NCBI GenBank assembly: GCA_030653035.1
Contig: JAUSAB010000074.1
Coordinates: forward strand, 1 to 33,926
Source: Desulfocapsaceae bacterium
GTDB taxonomy: Bacteria > Desulfobacterota > Desulfobulbia > Desulfobulbales > Desulfocapsaceae
DNA: 33,926 nucleotides
Direction of reading: 5' to 3'
In this document: positions 1 to 7,126 of the stretch, one piece after another
Numbering within the stretch: position 1 is the stretch's first letter
How the letters are laid out: each line of letters starts with the position of its first letter
Made by a program: the position numbers and the translations under genes
Notes under the pieces: model-generated
What the model was told of the DNA's origin: nothing
The model's database searches: none
Seen by the model: only the letters and a program-made list of their open reading frames with translations

Positions 1-450
1 TGCTTTCTCTCTTCCCACCAAAGAAGAAGGCCGTCAACAATAAAATCGCTGGTTTTGTAGCTGGTGCCGAAAAACTGCTTTCGCCGTCATGTTTGTATAC
101 AGCAAGGTGGTACGCAAATGAGATTCAGCCTCACTGTGAGGTCCCATAATGGTATGTATCTCGGCAAGCAGTTCAGTATTTTTCTCTTCTGTTCTCGGCT
201 TAACCCGCGTGGATATCTCATTTACACATGAAATGCCGGTTTTGAATTCATTGATTCCAACTTGCACTACGGATCGCCCCCAGCCAAATACATCCTCAGC
301 TACTCGATACTTGCCGTCCAGCAATACCAGCGCTACATCTCCCATTGCACGACGCCGTCGAGCAGGCCAGGGAATCAAGTCAACCAAACGAGAAACCAAA
401 TCTACTATTTCTGTTGTTACACCCTGTTGAGCCAAAATCGATGTTTTCAT
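1..450 (-). pseudogene. ISAzo13-type transposase, internally deleted and frameshifted
   Basis: The leftward frame from an ATG at 450, preceded by a strong AAAGGAGGAA ribosome site at about 457-467, reads as the N-terminus of an ISAzo13-like transposase (MGDVALVLLDGKYRVAED, then FKTGISCVNEIS and LLYTNMTAKAVF). After about residue 126 it runs into a stop at 34-36. In a neighbouring frame, positions 75 down to 1 encode FGTSYKTSDFIVDGLLLWW, a block that in this family lies well over a hundred residues further on, close to the catalytic core. The two conserved pieces therefore meet at an internal deletion that also shifts the frame. The element continues past the left edge. It cannot make an active transposase. 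Family assignment is from memory of conserved blocks. Confidence 0.72.
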
Positions 451-515
451 ACGCAGTTCCTCCTTTGCTGTATAAAAACACTATATGCGGTAATTTGGTA
501 TTTTCCAAGTCCCTT

Positions 516-732
516 AGGTACTAAACACGGGAGTTGACTGAACATAGCAGAAATTGAACTCAGCGCTTTGAAGCGACAATGCCTTGCGGGTCGAATTGAC
601 TGTATTGAGAAGATGCGAGCCGAAGTGGCGGCATGGAATACCGATCGAAACAACCGTCAAACCAAAATTGATTGGCAGTTCAGCACGAATGATGCACGAA
701 TCAAACTGAAACGACTATATCCGAAACTTTAA
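516..732 (+). pseudogene. IS630-family transposase, C-terminal remnant
   Basis: One rightward frame gives TKHGS, a TGA at 535-537, then LNIAEIELSALKRQCL, a short helical stretch, and WQFSTNDARIKLKRLYPKL before TAA at 730-732. This is the usual C-terminus of IS630 (DDE_3) transposases, where the motif reads GSWLNIAEIE. The TGA sits exactly where the conserved Trp codon TGG is expected, so a single base change made the stop. No catalytic DDE region is present upstream, so this is a 3' fragment only. Confidence 0.75.
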
Positions 733-797
733 AATATACACTGTACTAGTCCGCTGATACTCGGACCTATTTCACTACCATTGCTAGATTCATTTCC

Positions 798-834
798 TCC
801 ATGGACAAAAGGAGATCATCCTTCTGTCCATGGA
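798..834. repeat. 15-bp inverted repeat between IS remnants
   Basis: Arms at 798-812 and 820-834 (TCCATGGACAAAAGG and its near-exact reverse complement, one mismatch) flank a 7-base spacer. No T-run follows directly on either strand, so it may be an old IS end or a weak terminator. It lies between the IS630 and IS1182-like fragments. Confidence 0.55.
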
Positions 835-840
835 TATTTT

Positions 841-948
841 GCTGATCCCTGGTCTGTGACGACCTGGGTCTGGTCGGCAGGGAGATTATTTGCCATCGAC
901 GGCAGCAAAATGCCTGCCAATGCCGGCAAGGAATGGGTCAGGGGGTGA
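841..948 (+). pseudogene. IS1182-like transposase fragment
   Basis: The rightward frame ending at TGA 946-948 reads GRLFAIDGSKMPANAGKEW near its end. This resembles the F-A-x-D-G-x-K-x-x-x-N-A-x-K-E-W block that follows the first catalytic Asp in IS1182-type transposases. Nothing on either side continues the protein. Its 3' end overlaps the last codons of the histidine kinase gene on the other strand, so the kinase's C-terminus may have been altered when this debris landed there. Only about 19 residues are diagnostic. Confidence 0.5.
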
Positions 949-2098
949 CTGTCTCTAAATTGCAGGGGCAGCGGAAGCAGAAGGTGGTGCCTTTTTCCGG
1001 CGAGGAGGTGAAGCTGACCCGGCCTTTCAGATAGCGCTCGCCCAGCAGTTTGATGCTGTAGGTGCCCAGGCCCCGGCCCGAGCCCTTGGTGGAGAAGGAG
1101 CGCTGGAAAATCTGCAACTGCACTTTCTCAGGCATGCAACTCTGGTTGTGGATCCAGAACTCCAGTTCGTCTTCGACCTGCTCGCAGCCGAGACGGACCA
1201 CAGCCCCCCCGGGGGAGGCCTCAATGGCATTCTTGGTCATATTGATCAGGATGCGGTGCAAAAGACGTGGGTCGGTGAAAAAATCCGTTACCACGGCATC
1301 GGCGGCAATTTCCACCCTAATGGTTTGATCGTTGCCTCCATTATTGTAAAAAGCAGCAACCTCATCAAGCAGGGAAAGACTTTCGCAGGGTTCTACCTGC
1401 AGGCGCAGATCGTTGTTTTCCGCTGCATCCAGGGCGCGCTGCGCCTCGACCTCGTCGGCCAGTCGATGCGCATAGCGGTGCAGAACATTCTGAAACTGCT
1501 TCTCTTTTTCCGCACTCAGTTCTTTTTCGCAGAGAGTTCGACTTAAGCCCACCATGCCGTTGGCAATATTGGCCACATCGTGAAAGAAGATGCGCTCCAG
1601 AGCCTGCCGCCTTTTTTCATGGGAGATATCGGTGAGAAAGAAGAGAGAGAGGCTGGTGTCAGGGCCGGGGAAGGGCGCAGTCTGTACCCGGAAGTCAAAA
1701 GACTTGCCGCTGCCCTCATGCCTGATCCGGCATTCCTGAGCTGCTTCGTTTGCCGACTGGTACAGGAGGGAAGTGATTTTGCTCGCGCCGCATGTGGTGC
1801 AAAAGACACTGGAGCCGCAGCCTAAGGCACTTTGCACGGCATTCTCACAGGTCAGGGCGTCCCCCGGTTTTTTCCCAAGCACCTCGGCAAGGCATGTTGC
1901 GCCGAGGAAATGCAGAAAGGAATGATTGGCGAAAACGATCTGCCGGGCATGATTGAGAATCAGGACAAAGCCGGGAAAAGCGTCCAGGACGCCCAACAGC
2001 TGATGATTGCTACTGATCGCCTTACTCTGGTTTTCGATTTCAATCTGAGAGCTGCATAGTTGCAGGGATATTTCGGAAGGACGGAGAGGGTCGATCAT
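938..2098 (-). CDS. Orphan PAS-domain sensor histidine kinase (cytoplasmic)
   Basis: A 386-residue kinase without membrane segments. Residues 33-158 form a PAS domain carrying a Cys set (C84, C94, C100, C103) that could bind a metal or act as a thiol switch. A divergent phosphoacceptor helix has FFHDVANIANG with His173 as the likely phosphorylated residue. The ATPase domain has the N box NMTKNAIEA (286-294) and the G box GSGRGLG (339-345). The H box is unlike typical HisKA and resembles small families in which H-D-x-x-N is used. No response regulator is adjacent, so it is an orphan. The ATG lacks an obvious Shine-Dalgarno sequence. The stop overlaps a transposase fragment on the opposite strand. 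The stimulus is unknown; a redox or metal signal is an inference from the Cys residues. Confidence 0.85.
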   Translation of the reverse strand: MIDPLRPSEISLQLCSSQIEIENQSKAISSNHQLLGVLDAFPGFVLILNHARQIVFANHSFLHFLGATCLAEVLGKKPGDALTCENAVQSALGCGSSVFCTTCGASKITSLLYQSANEAAQECRIRHEGSGKSFDFRVQTAPFPGPDTSLSLFFLTDISHEKRRQALERIFFHDVANIANGMVGLSRTLCEKELSAEKEKQFQNVLHRYAHRLADEVEAQRALDAAENNDLRLQVEPCESLSLLDEVAAFYNNGGNDQTIRVEIAADAVVTDFFTDPRLLHRILINMTKNAIEASPGGAVVRLGCEQVEDELEFWIHNQSCMPEKVQLQIFQRSFSTKGSGRGLGTYSIKLLGERYLKGRVSFTSSPEKGTTFCFRCPCNLETVTP

Positions 2099-2433
2099 AT
2101 TCGGAGGAAAGATGTTTAACCGGTTGGGGGTTTAGATACGGACGAATTTGTCCGGCATCGTGAATTGTTGGATGCCGATTTCAATCCTGTAATATTATTG
2201 GCATTGCCCAGTTCTGCAATGTTTTTTTGCAGCTTAATAGATTTAGCAGCTCAACACGGGGACTGCTGCGCTTGGCACATCACTCCCCGCTGCCTTATCT
2301 CCCAATAAAATTCTCGCATAACCCGCAAATTCAGGTTACGGAAAAACATGCGAGGCTTCTGCCAGCAATTGATCGGCCCGTATCTGGCTCAATCATTTTT
2401 CCACACTATAATTTCAGAAAGGAGTAAACAACC
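2099..2433. other. Intergenic region, no gene recognised
   Basis: This 335-base stretch lies between divergent genes. A possible rightward ORF of 66 codons (2227-2427) has no recognisable motif, no good ribosome site and a composition unlike the neighbouring proteins, so I do not call it. The AAAGGAG at 2418-2424 belongs to the next gene. Promoters for both flanking genes should lie here, but I see no clear -35/-10 pair. Confidence 0.5.
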
Positions 2434-2889
2434 ATGATTCTGGATGTACTTGAAAATGCACACCGCTATCTGACCCTGCACAAAGGATTTGCCCAGGCAT
2501 TTGAGTTTCTTGGACGCCCGGACCTGAAGGAACTGCCGGTGGCCACCTATAAGATAAACGGAAAGCGGGTCTATGCGATTGTGTCCAAGGACCCTGGCTG
2601 CAAGAAAGAGGATTCCCTCCTCGAAACCCACGAAAAATACATTGATATCCAGTTGGTCTTGGCAGGAACCGATACTATGGGATGGAAGACTAAGTCATTA
2701 TGTAAGCAGCCATCCACAAAATATGACCCTGAAACTGACCTGCAATTTTTCATGGACGAGCCGGATGTCTGGCTGCCCACTCCCGGCGGAGCCTTTGCGA
2801 TCTTCTTTCCGGAAGATGCGCATATGCCACTGATCTCGTCAGGGCAGATCCATAAAGTTGTTGTCAAGATTGCCGTCAACCAGGCGTGA
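2434..2889 (+). CDS. YhcH/YjgK/YiaL (TabA-like) cupin-fold protein
   Basis: A 151-residue protein of the usual length for the YhcH/YjgK/YiaL family (DUF386), which has a cupin-like beta-barrel with a metal site and includes E. coli TabA. Seen directly: the family block ETHEKYIDIQLVLAG (about 64-78), and near the C-terminus FFPEDAHMP followed by HKVVVKI, which supply likely metal ligands. A good ribosome site AAAGGAG lies 9 bases before the ATG. Family members are linked to sugar-acid or sialic-acid handling and to biofilm control, but the substrate is not known here and no sugar-catabolism genes are nearby. Monocistronic by context. The family call is confident; the function is not. Confidence 0.9.
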   Translation: MILDVLENAHRYLTLHKGFAQAFEFLGRPDLKELPVATYKINGKRVYAIVSKDPGCKKEDSLLETHEKYIDIQLVLAGTDTMGWKTKSLCKQPSTKYDPETDLQFFMDEPDVWLPTPGGAFAIFFPEDAHMPLISSGQIHKVVVKIAVNQA

Positions 2890-3023
2890 AAAACAATTTC
2901 GGATATTATTGATATATGATATAAGTATTTTTCGTGTAGGCCGTGAACAATTGCCATTATCCAAATTGAACCCCCGGCCATAGTCGCCAACCAGTTATCC
3001 ATCCACCACAAGGCGTCTTTTTG

Positions 3024-4763
3024 ATGAACGGCAGTAAAAGAAAACTGATACTCATTGCAATGACTTTCTGGCTTTGCATCCTGGGCAGTTTTGCCTACTG
3101 GTTTGCAGTAGACACCAGAAACGAAGAAAAACAACGGGCGCTGATTACCGCCAACGCCTTTTTCCAGCAAGTCGTAATCAGCCGTCAGTGGAATGCCTCA
3201 CACGGTGGAGTTTATGTCCCTACCACCAACACAACTCAACCCAACGAATATCAGCCTGTTCAAGACCGAGACCTTATCGCCGACAACGGTCTCAAACTAA
3301 CCAAAGTCAATCCTTCCTACATGACCCGGCAGCTAGCGGAAATAGCTAAAAAAAATGAGCGCGGCATTCAGTTCCACGTCACCAGCCTCAAGCCAATCAG
3401 GCCCGAGAACAAAGCAACAGAGTGGGAAGAGACGTGGCTCAAATCCTTCGACAAGGGGAGCAGGGAGCAGGGTGAATTCTTCGCAGATGGCACAACCACC
3501 TGGTTCCGCTACATGGCTCCTCTTCCTACCGGACCCGAATGCCTCAAGTGTCACGCCCAGCAGGGATACAAGGAAGGTGATATCCTGGGCGGTCTCAGCG
3601 TCTCCCTGCCCTATCCCACCCGCACTCACATCCACTATTTTACTGGCTATGCTTCGGTGGCAGTCATCGGCCTCATCTTCATCTTTATCGGCGGCACCTT
3701 TTATGAACGGAAACAGCGCCTGCTTGAAGCAACCTTCGACAGCCCGGTTCCGATTTGCGTTACCGACAAAAATCATACGATTCTGATGGCGAACAAATCA
3801 TACTGGGCCGAGTTCGGCGCCCTCCCTGACGATCAAAAAACAATCAAGTGCTATGAACACCGTCCGGGTAAATCTTGTCACACCGAAAATTGCCCACTCA
3901 CCCGGATCAGGGGTGGAGCGGAAAAATACGTCTGCGAAACCAGCATGGAAAAGAACGGGATAACCCACCACTTCATTGTCAGCACCAAACCGTTGTTTAA
4001 CACCAAAGGAAAAGTGATCGGAGTTATCGAAAGTTTTCAGGAGATAAACGAGCGCAAGCGGGCGGAGGAGGCGCTTGAGGAATCCAACCACAAGCTTGAA
4101 GCCCTGAGCAACACTGATGGGTTGACGGGGATAGCCAATCGCAGGCGTTTTGACGAGGTGCTGGCCCAGGAGTATTCCAGGCTTGCCCGTTCAAGGGCAG
4201 AACTGTCAGTGATCCTGTTGGACATCGACATCTTCAAGTCGTTCAATGATTGTTACGGACATGTCGCCGGCGACAAGTGCCTGCAACAGGTTGCCCAGGT
4301 GATGGCAGATTGTGCTGCCCGCCCTGCTGATCTGGCCGCCCGTTATGGCGGCGAAGAATTCTCCTGCATCCTGCCGGAGACAGATAGCAATGGTGCGGTT
4401 GCCATCGCCGAGAATATCCGGCGGGAGATCATGGCCCTTGCCATCCCCCACAAAAAGTCGAAAATAGCTACCTGCGTCACTGCCAGTCTGGGAGTGATAA
4501 CAGTGCAGTGCACTGTCGGCGGATCGATTGTGGACATTCTTACCCAGGTGGACAAGCAACTCTACCGGGCCAAATCCTCTGGTCGCAACCGGGTGAAATT
4601 CATCACTACCCACAATGTTGGGGACGAAATCGAAGACAAGTGGATGCGGCGGCCAGCTAATCGACTCACAGGCCCTCTTTCACAACTCCGACGAGCTACT
4701 CGTAGCCGTTCTCTCGGCTCGTCCATCCACGGAGATTTTCATGATCAATACACAACATCTTGA
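3024..4763 (+). CDS. Haem-c sensor (DUF3365/Tll0287-like)-PAS-GGDEF diguanylate cyclase
   Basis: Predicted inner-membrane c-di-GMP synthase. A TM segment (about 7-28) leads into a periplasmic DUF3365/Tll0287-like domain with a single CxxCH haem-c site (C173, C176, H177). A second TM follows (about 209-226), then a cytoplasmic PAS domain with a Cys cluster (C276, C285, C290) and a GGDEF domain with the active-site variant GGEEF (442-446) and an intact RxxD inhibitory site (RPAD, 433-436). The domain ends near residue 528. The last 50 or so residues are a basic, low-quality tail read out of frame over hemerythrin-like coding sequence, so the original protein was probably longer. The ATG at 3024 is preferred over the TTG at 3021, with AGGCG at 3011-3015 as a weak ribosome site. 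The likely role is converting periplasmic redox state or a gas ligand into c-di-GMP. Confidence 0.87.
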   Translation: MNGSKRKLILIAMTFWLCILGSFAYWFAVDTRNEEKQRALITANAFFQQVVISRQWNASHGGVYVPTTNTTQPNEYQPVQDRDLIADNGLKLTKVNPSYMTRQLAEIAKKNERGIQFHVTSLKPIRPENKATEWEETWLKSFDKGSREQGEFFADGTTTWFRYMAPLPTGPECLKCHAQQGYKEGDILGGLSVSLPYPTRTHIHYFTGYASVAVIGLIFIFIGGTFYERKQRLLEATFDSPVPICVTDKNHTILMANKSYWAEFGALPDDQKTIKCYEHRPGKSCHTENCPLTRIRGGAEKYVCETSMEKNGITHHFIVSTKPLFNTKGKVIGVIESFQEINERKRAEEALEESNHKLEALSNTDGLTGIANRRRFDEVLAQEYSRLARSRAELSVILLDIDIFKSFNDCYGHVAGDKCLQQVAQVMADCAARPADLAARYGGEEFSCILPETDSNGAVAIAENIRREIMALAIPHKKSKIATCVTASLGVITVQCTVGGSIVDILTQVDKQLYRAKSSGRNRVKFITTHNVGDEIEDKWMRRPANRLTGPLSQLRRATRSRSLGSSIHGDFHDQYTTS

Positions 4764-5209
4764 CGATGTCAGCCAGCACTTCCACAACAAAGAATGAATT
4801 TTTGAGGCAGTTAGGTTTCCCACCATGGTGTCAACACGTCGCCTAATCTAATTGTCTGGACTTCCTTACAAGCTACTGCCCAGCAGATAACAAAAACAGC
4901 AACCGGAGACAGACTGGCGGATATCAACCTGCCGCACGTACGGTGTTCACAGATCTCCTTCCTCATACAGCCGGATCATTCAACGCCGCCAGCCGGCAGC
5001 CAGCCCCCCCTGTCCGTGCTGGGCCTGCTGATCATTATCGACTGGGGCCTCTGTGTTAGGCGAGATCTCGCGGGATTGGCATTTTTACATAAGCAGCCCT
5101 CCTCGGCAATGCCTTCATCTGTGACGCTCTGTCCAATCCCCATGACTGTTCTCAAATTCGTCTTATATGACTACTCGCCACTGGTGGTCGGCCTGGCAAC
5201 GTTGTGGTA
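4621..5209 (+). pseudogene. Decayed bacteriohemerythrin-like 3' extension of the GGDEF gene
   Basis: Beyond the GGDEF domain the +1 frame reads LFHNSDELLVAVLSARP, then DDVSQHFHN, matching the helix starts of hemerythrin tails often fused to GGDEF proteins (the HF...EE helix). It hits TGA at 4795-4797. A further frame change gives EFLRQLGFPPW, then VWTSLQATAQQI (4853-4888), and at about 5149-5208 KFVLYDYSPLVVGLATLW, which resembles the last hemerythrin helix (V-x-G-H-L). Several frameshifts and stops and about 200 unassigned bases (roughly 4940-5140) separate the pieces. I read this as a degraded O2/diiron-binding domain. The first two blocks are fairly convincing; the last is tentative. No other gene is visible between 4764 and 5266. 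Confidence 0.5.
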
Positions 5210-5266
5210 GCAGCAACATTGAACAAAGAAGCAACACCTTGATCAAATCAAACGGAGCTTGAAGAC

Positions 5267-6412
5267 TTGACCTCTTTTCTCATTATTTATCTATCGGTCT
5301 ATTCCCTTGCCCACTACTACATCTTGCGGAAGATCAGTGCGGCCTTCCCTCCGGGCAGAACAGCCAACACAGGGATAGTTTTGTTTATGGCGGTCATGAT
5401 CATGGCACCAATAATGGTCCGGCTGGCCGAAAAAAACGGCATGGAAGCAGTGGCCAGATTCTTGGCCTATACAAGCTACAGCTGGATGGGGCTGCTTTTC
5501 CTTTTCATCACCCTTGCCGGCACAGTTGATGTGGTCCGTTTTCTAATCCCGGCTGCGGAAAAATTTCACAAGCAAAAGTTTGCCAGGGTAAGGGTGTTGC
5601 CACGGCAACTATTTGCTATACAGGCAATGCTGGCGATTGCCGTTTACGGCTACGGACTATTCGAAGCAGCGGATATCCACCTCGAGCATATCAAAATCGT
5701 CAGTCCCAAAATTACGGAAAAAACCGGCAGAATACGTATTGCCCAGATCTCGGACGTTCATCTGGGTCTCATTATCAGGGAGGGAAGACTTAAAAAAATT
5801 ATTGCCGCAATAAATGAGGCAAATCCCGACATTCTGGTATCCACCGGCGATCTGGTTGACGGCCAGCTCAACCACCTCATCAAAGAATCTGGCCTGCTGG
5901 CTACGGTCAAGCCCCCTCTGGGTAAGATCGCCATTACCGGCAACCATGAATTCTACGCCGGCCTGCCGGACGCCTTGGATTTCACGAAAAAATCAGGGTT
6001 CACCATGCTGCGCGATCAAGGGATGGTGATCGGCGGCATCAATATTGTCGGGGTGGATGACCCGGTAGTCAAGTCATTGGGCACAGGGAGCGCAGAGTCA
6101 GAGCACAATCTTCTTCTGGCCCAACCCAAGGGGAATTTTACACTCCTCCTCAAACACCGGCCCGATATTAATCAAAACAATATAGGCCTTTTTGATCTCC
6201 AGCTTTCCGGCCATACCCACAAGGGTCAGATATTTCCATTCAACCTGCTGACCTGGTTCTTTTACCCCCAACAGGCCGGTCATCTCACCAGGCTGCAAAG
6301 TGGTTCTCTCTACCTGAGCCGCGGCACCGGTACCTGGGGCCCGCCCATCCGCCTTCTGGCGCCGCCTGAGGTGACCATCATCGATCTGGTACCTGAAAAA
6401 AGAATGGAATAA
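5267..6412 (+). CDS. Membrane-anchored calcineurin-like metallophosphoesterase (YkuE/YaeI type)
   Basis: A 381-residue protein with four predicted N-terminal membrane helices (about 2-20, 36-52, 72-93, 112-131) and a C-terminal phosphoesterase domain. All dimetal motifs are visible: D163-x-H165, GD195 (STGDLVDG), GNHE (225-228), H297 in LKHRPD, and GHTH (315-318). The architecture matches the YkuE-like group, proposed to act on UDP-linked lipids or phospholipids. The start is a TTG 9 bases after GGAG (5254-5257). The first in-frame ATG, near 5387, would delete the first helix, so TTG is preferred. It stands alone, followed by a structured intergenic region. Substrate unknown. Confidence 0.9.
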   Translation: MTSFLIIYLSVYSLAHYYILRKISAAFPPGRTANTGIVLFMAVMIMAPIMVRLAEKNGMEAVARFLAYTSYSWMGLLFLFITLAGTVDVVRFLIPAAEKFHKQKFARVRVLPRQLFAIQAMLAIAVYGYGLFEAADIHLEHIKIVSPKITEKTGRIRIAQISDVHLGLIIREGRLKKIIAAINEANPDILVSTGDLVDGQLNHLIKESGLLATVKPPLGKIAITGNHEFYAGLPDALDFTKKSGFTMLRDQGMVIGGINIVGVDDPVVKSLGTGSAESEHNLLLAQPKGNFTLLLKHRPDINQNNIGLFDLQLSGHTHKGQIFPFNLLTWFFYPQQAGHLTRLQSGSLYLSRGTGTWGPPIRLLAPPEVTIIDLVPEKRME

Positions 6413-6522
6413 GCAAAAGGGGGGTTCCAAAAATTTTCTTCGACAGCAGAGAGAAAACATATAAACTGTAGCCACTTTTGTTGGCCCTAGCTCATTTTCT
6501 CACGATAAAAACGAAAACGTTC

Positions 6523-6628
6523 CCCCGGATGAGTAGCGCGTTGTTTGCGTCTACCTCGATCCATTTGATGTCCCGGAGTTTGATTTACCTTGATATTGGA
6601 TCGTAGCAAAAGCGCTACTCATCCGGGG
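6523..6628. repeat. Long imperfect hairpin with perfect 17-bp ends
   Basis: Arms at 6523-6539 and 6612-6628 are exact inverse complements (CCCCGGATGAGTAGCGC). Inside them further pairs can stack: TTTGC with GCAAA, and CGATCCA with TGGATCG around the apex. The 106-base unit could fold as one long hairpin with internal bulges. It contains no ORF. It could be a MITE-like or REP-like mobile element, or a structured RNA. Confidence 0.7.
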
Positions 6629-6629
6629 C

Positions 6630-6652
6630 GATGTCCCGCGAAGCGGGACATC
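6630..6652. repeat. Perfect 10-bp stem, 3-base loop
   Basis: GATGTCCCGC (6630-6639) pairs with GCGGGACATC (6643-6652) across a GAA loop, directly after the 17-bp palindrome. The core GATGTCCCG also occurs inside the preceding hairpin (at about 6567), tying the two structures together. Without a T-run it does not look like a simple terminator. Confidence 0.7.
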
Positions 6653-6666
6653 AAGTTATTATCCAG

Positions 6667-6703
6667 TTTCTGTATACCACTCTAAATGAGTGATATACAG
6701 AAA
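6667..6703. repeat. 16-bp stem hairpin (one mismatch)
   Basis: TTTCTGTATACCACTC (6667-6682) faces GAGTGATATACAGAAA (6688-6703) around a 5-base loop. It is the third consecutive hairpin in the 6413-6820 intergenic region. It might terminate transcription of the metallophosphoesterase gene, but no U-tract follows. Confidence 0.6.
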
Positions 6704-6795
6704 GATGGCAATATTTCAGACCCCTTGATCGGAGTCCTGCTATGGTCAACATACTTCAAAATTATTGACAGCGAATAACACCGTCCCCCGGAACC

Positions 6796-6826
6796 CTGTG
6801 ACAGGATGACACGCGTCCTGTCACAG
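6796..6826 (-). terminator. Hairpin at the 3' end of the HNH gene
   Basis: CTGTGACAGGA (6796-6806) and TCCTGTCACAG (6816-6826) form a perfect 11-bp stem with a 9-base loop. The stem overlaps the stop codon of the leftward HNH gene (6821-6823). No U-run follows leftward, so it may protect the 3' end rather than terminate intrinsically. Confidence 0.45.
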
Positions 6827-7126
6827 CCCCCTTTTCAGCGTCTCCAGGTATTCCTCCCATTCCAGAGGAAGCATGTTTTTTTTTCTGGTATTGCACTCCT
6901 TGCAGGAAGGCACCAGGTTGTCTCTGGTGCTGCGCCCGCCACGGGTCAGAGGGACCAGATGATCCATGGTCAGTTCCTGGAAAGAAACTATCTGCAGGCA
7001 ATAATAACACTTGCCGGAAGCGGTCTTCTGCTGCCACCATCGGGTCTTGCGCATCTCCCTGGCCTTGGCCCGCTCGGTGCGGATTTCAGCCTCGTCCATC
7101 CCATCAAAACCAAAAAAATCCATCAT
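6821..7126 (-). CDS. Small HNH endonuclease-domain protein
   Basis: A 101-residue protein with a charged helical N-terminus (1-35) and a zinc-supported HNH domain: C40-x2-C43, D55-H56 in MDHLVPLTRGG, N70, and C75-x2-C78-N. These are the beta-beta-alpha metal motif and its structural zinc knuckle. Its ATG overlaps the folC stop in an ATGA, so it is translationally coupled to folC and belongs to the helicase-folC-HNH group. Many stand-alone HNH proteins are non-specific or nicking nucleases; nothing shows the target here. The three-gene arrangement hints at housekeeping DNA metabolism rather than a phage or homing element. No intron or intein boundary is visible. Confidence 0.88.
   Translation of the reverse strand: MMDFFGFDGMDEAEIRTERAKAREMRKTRWWQQKTASGKCYYCLQIVSFQELTMDHLVPLTRGGRSTRDNLVPSCKECNTRKKNMLPLEWEEYLETLKRGL

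Noticed and set aside
2199-2225. Possible sigma-54 promoter (TTGGCAT...TGCA)
   Set aside because: The GG and GC pairs are 14 bases apart instead of the required 10.
2227-2427. A 66-codon rightward ORF before the YhcH-type gene
   Set aside because: No ribosome site, no motif and atypical composition.
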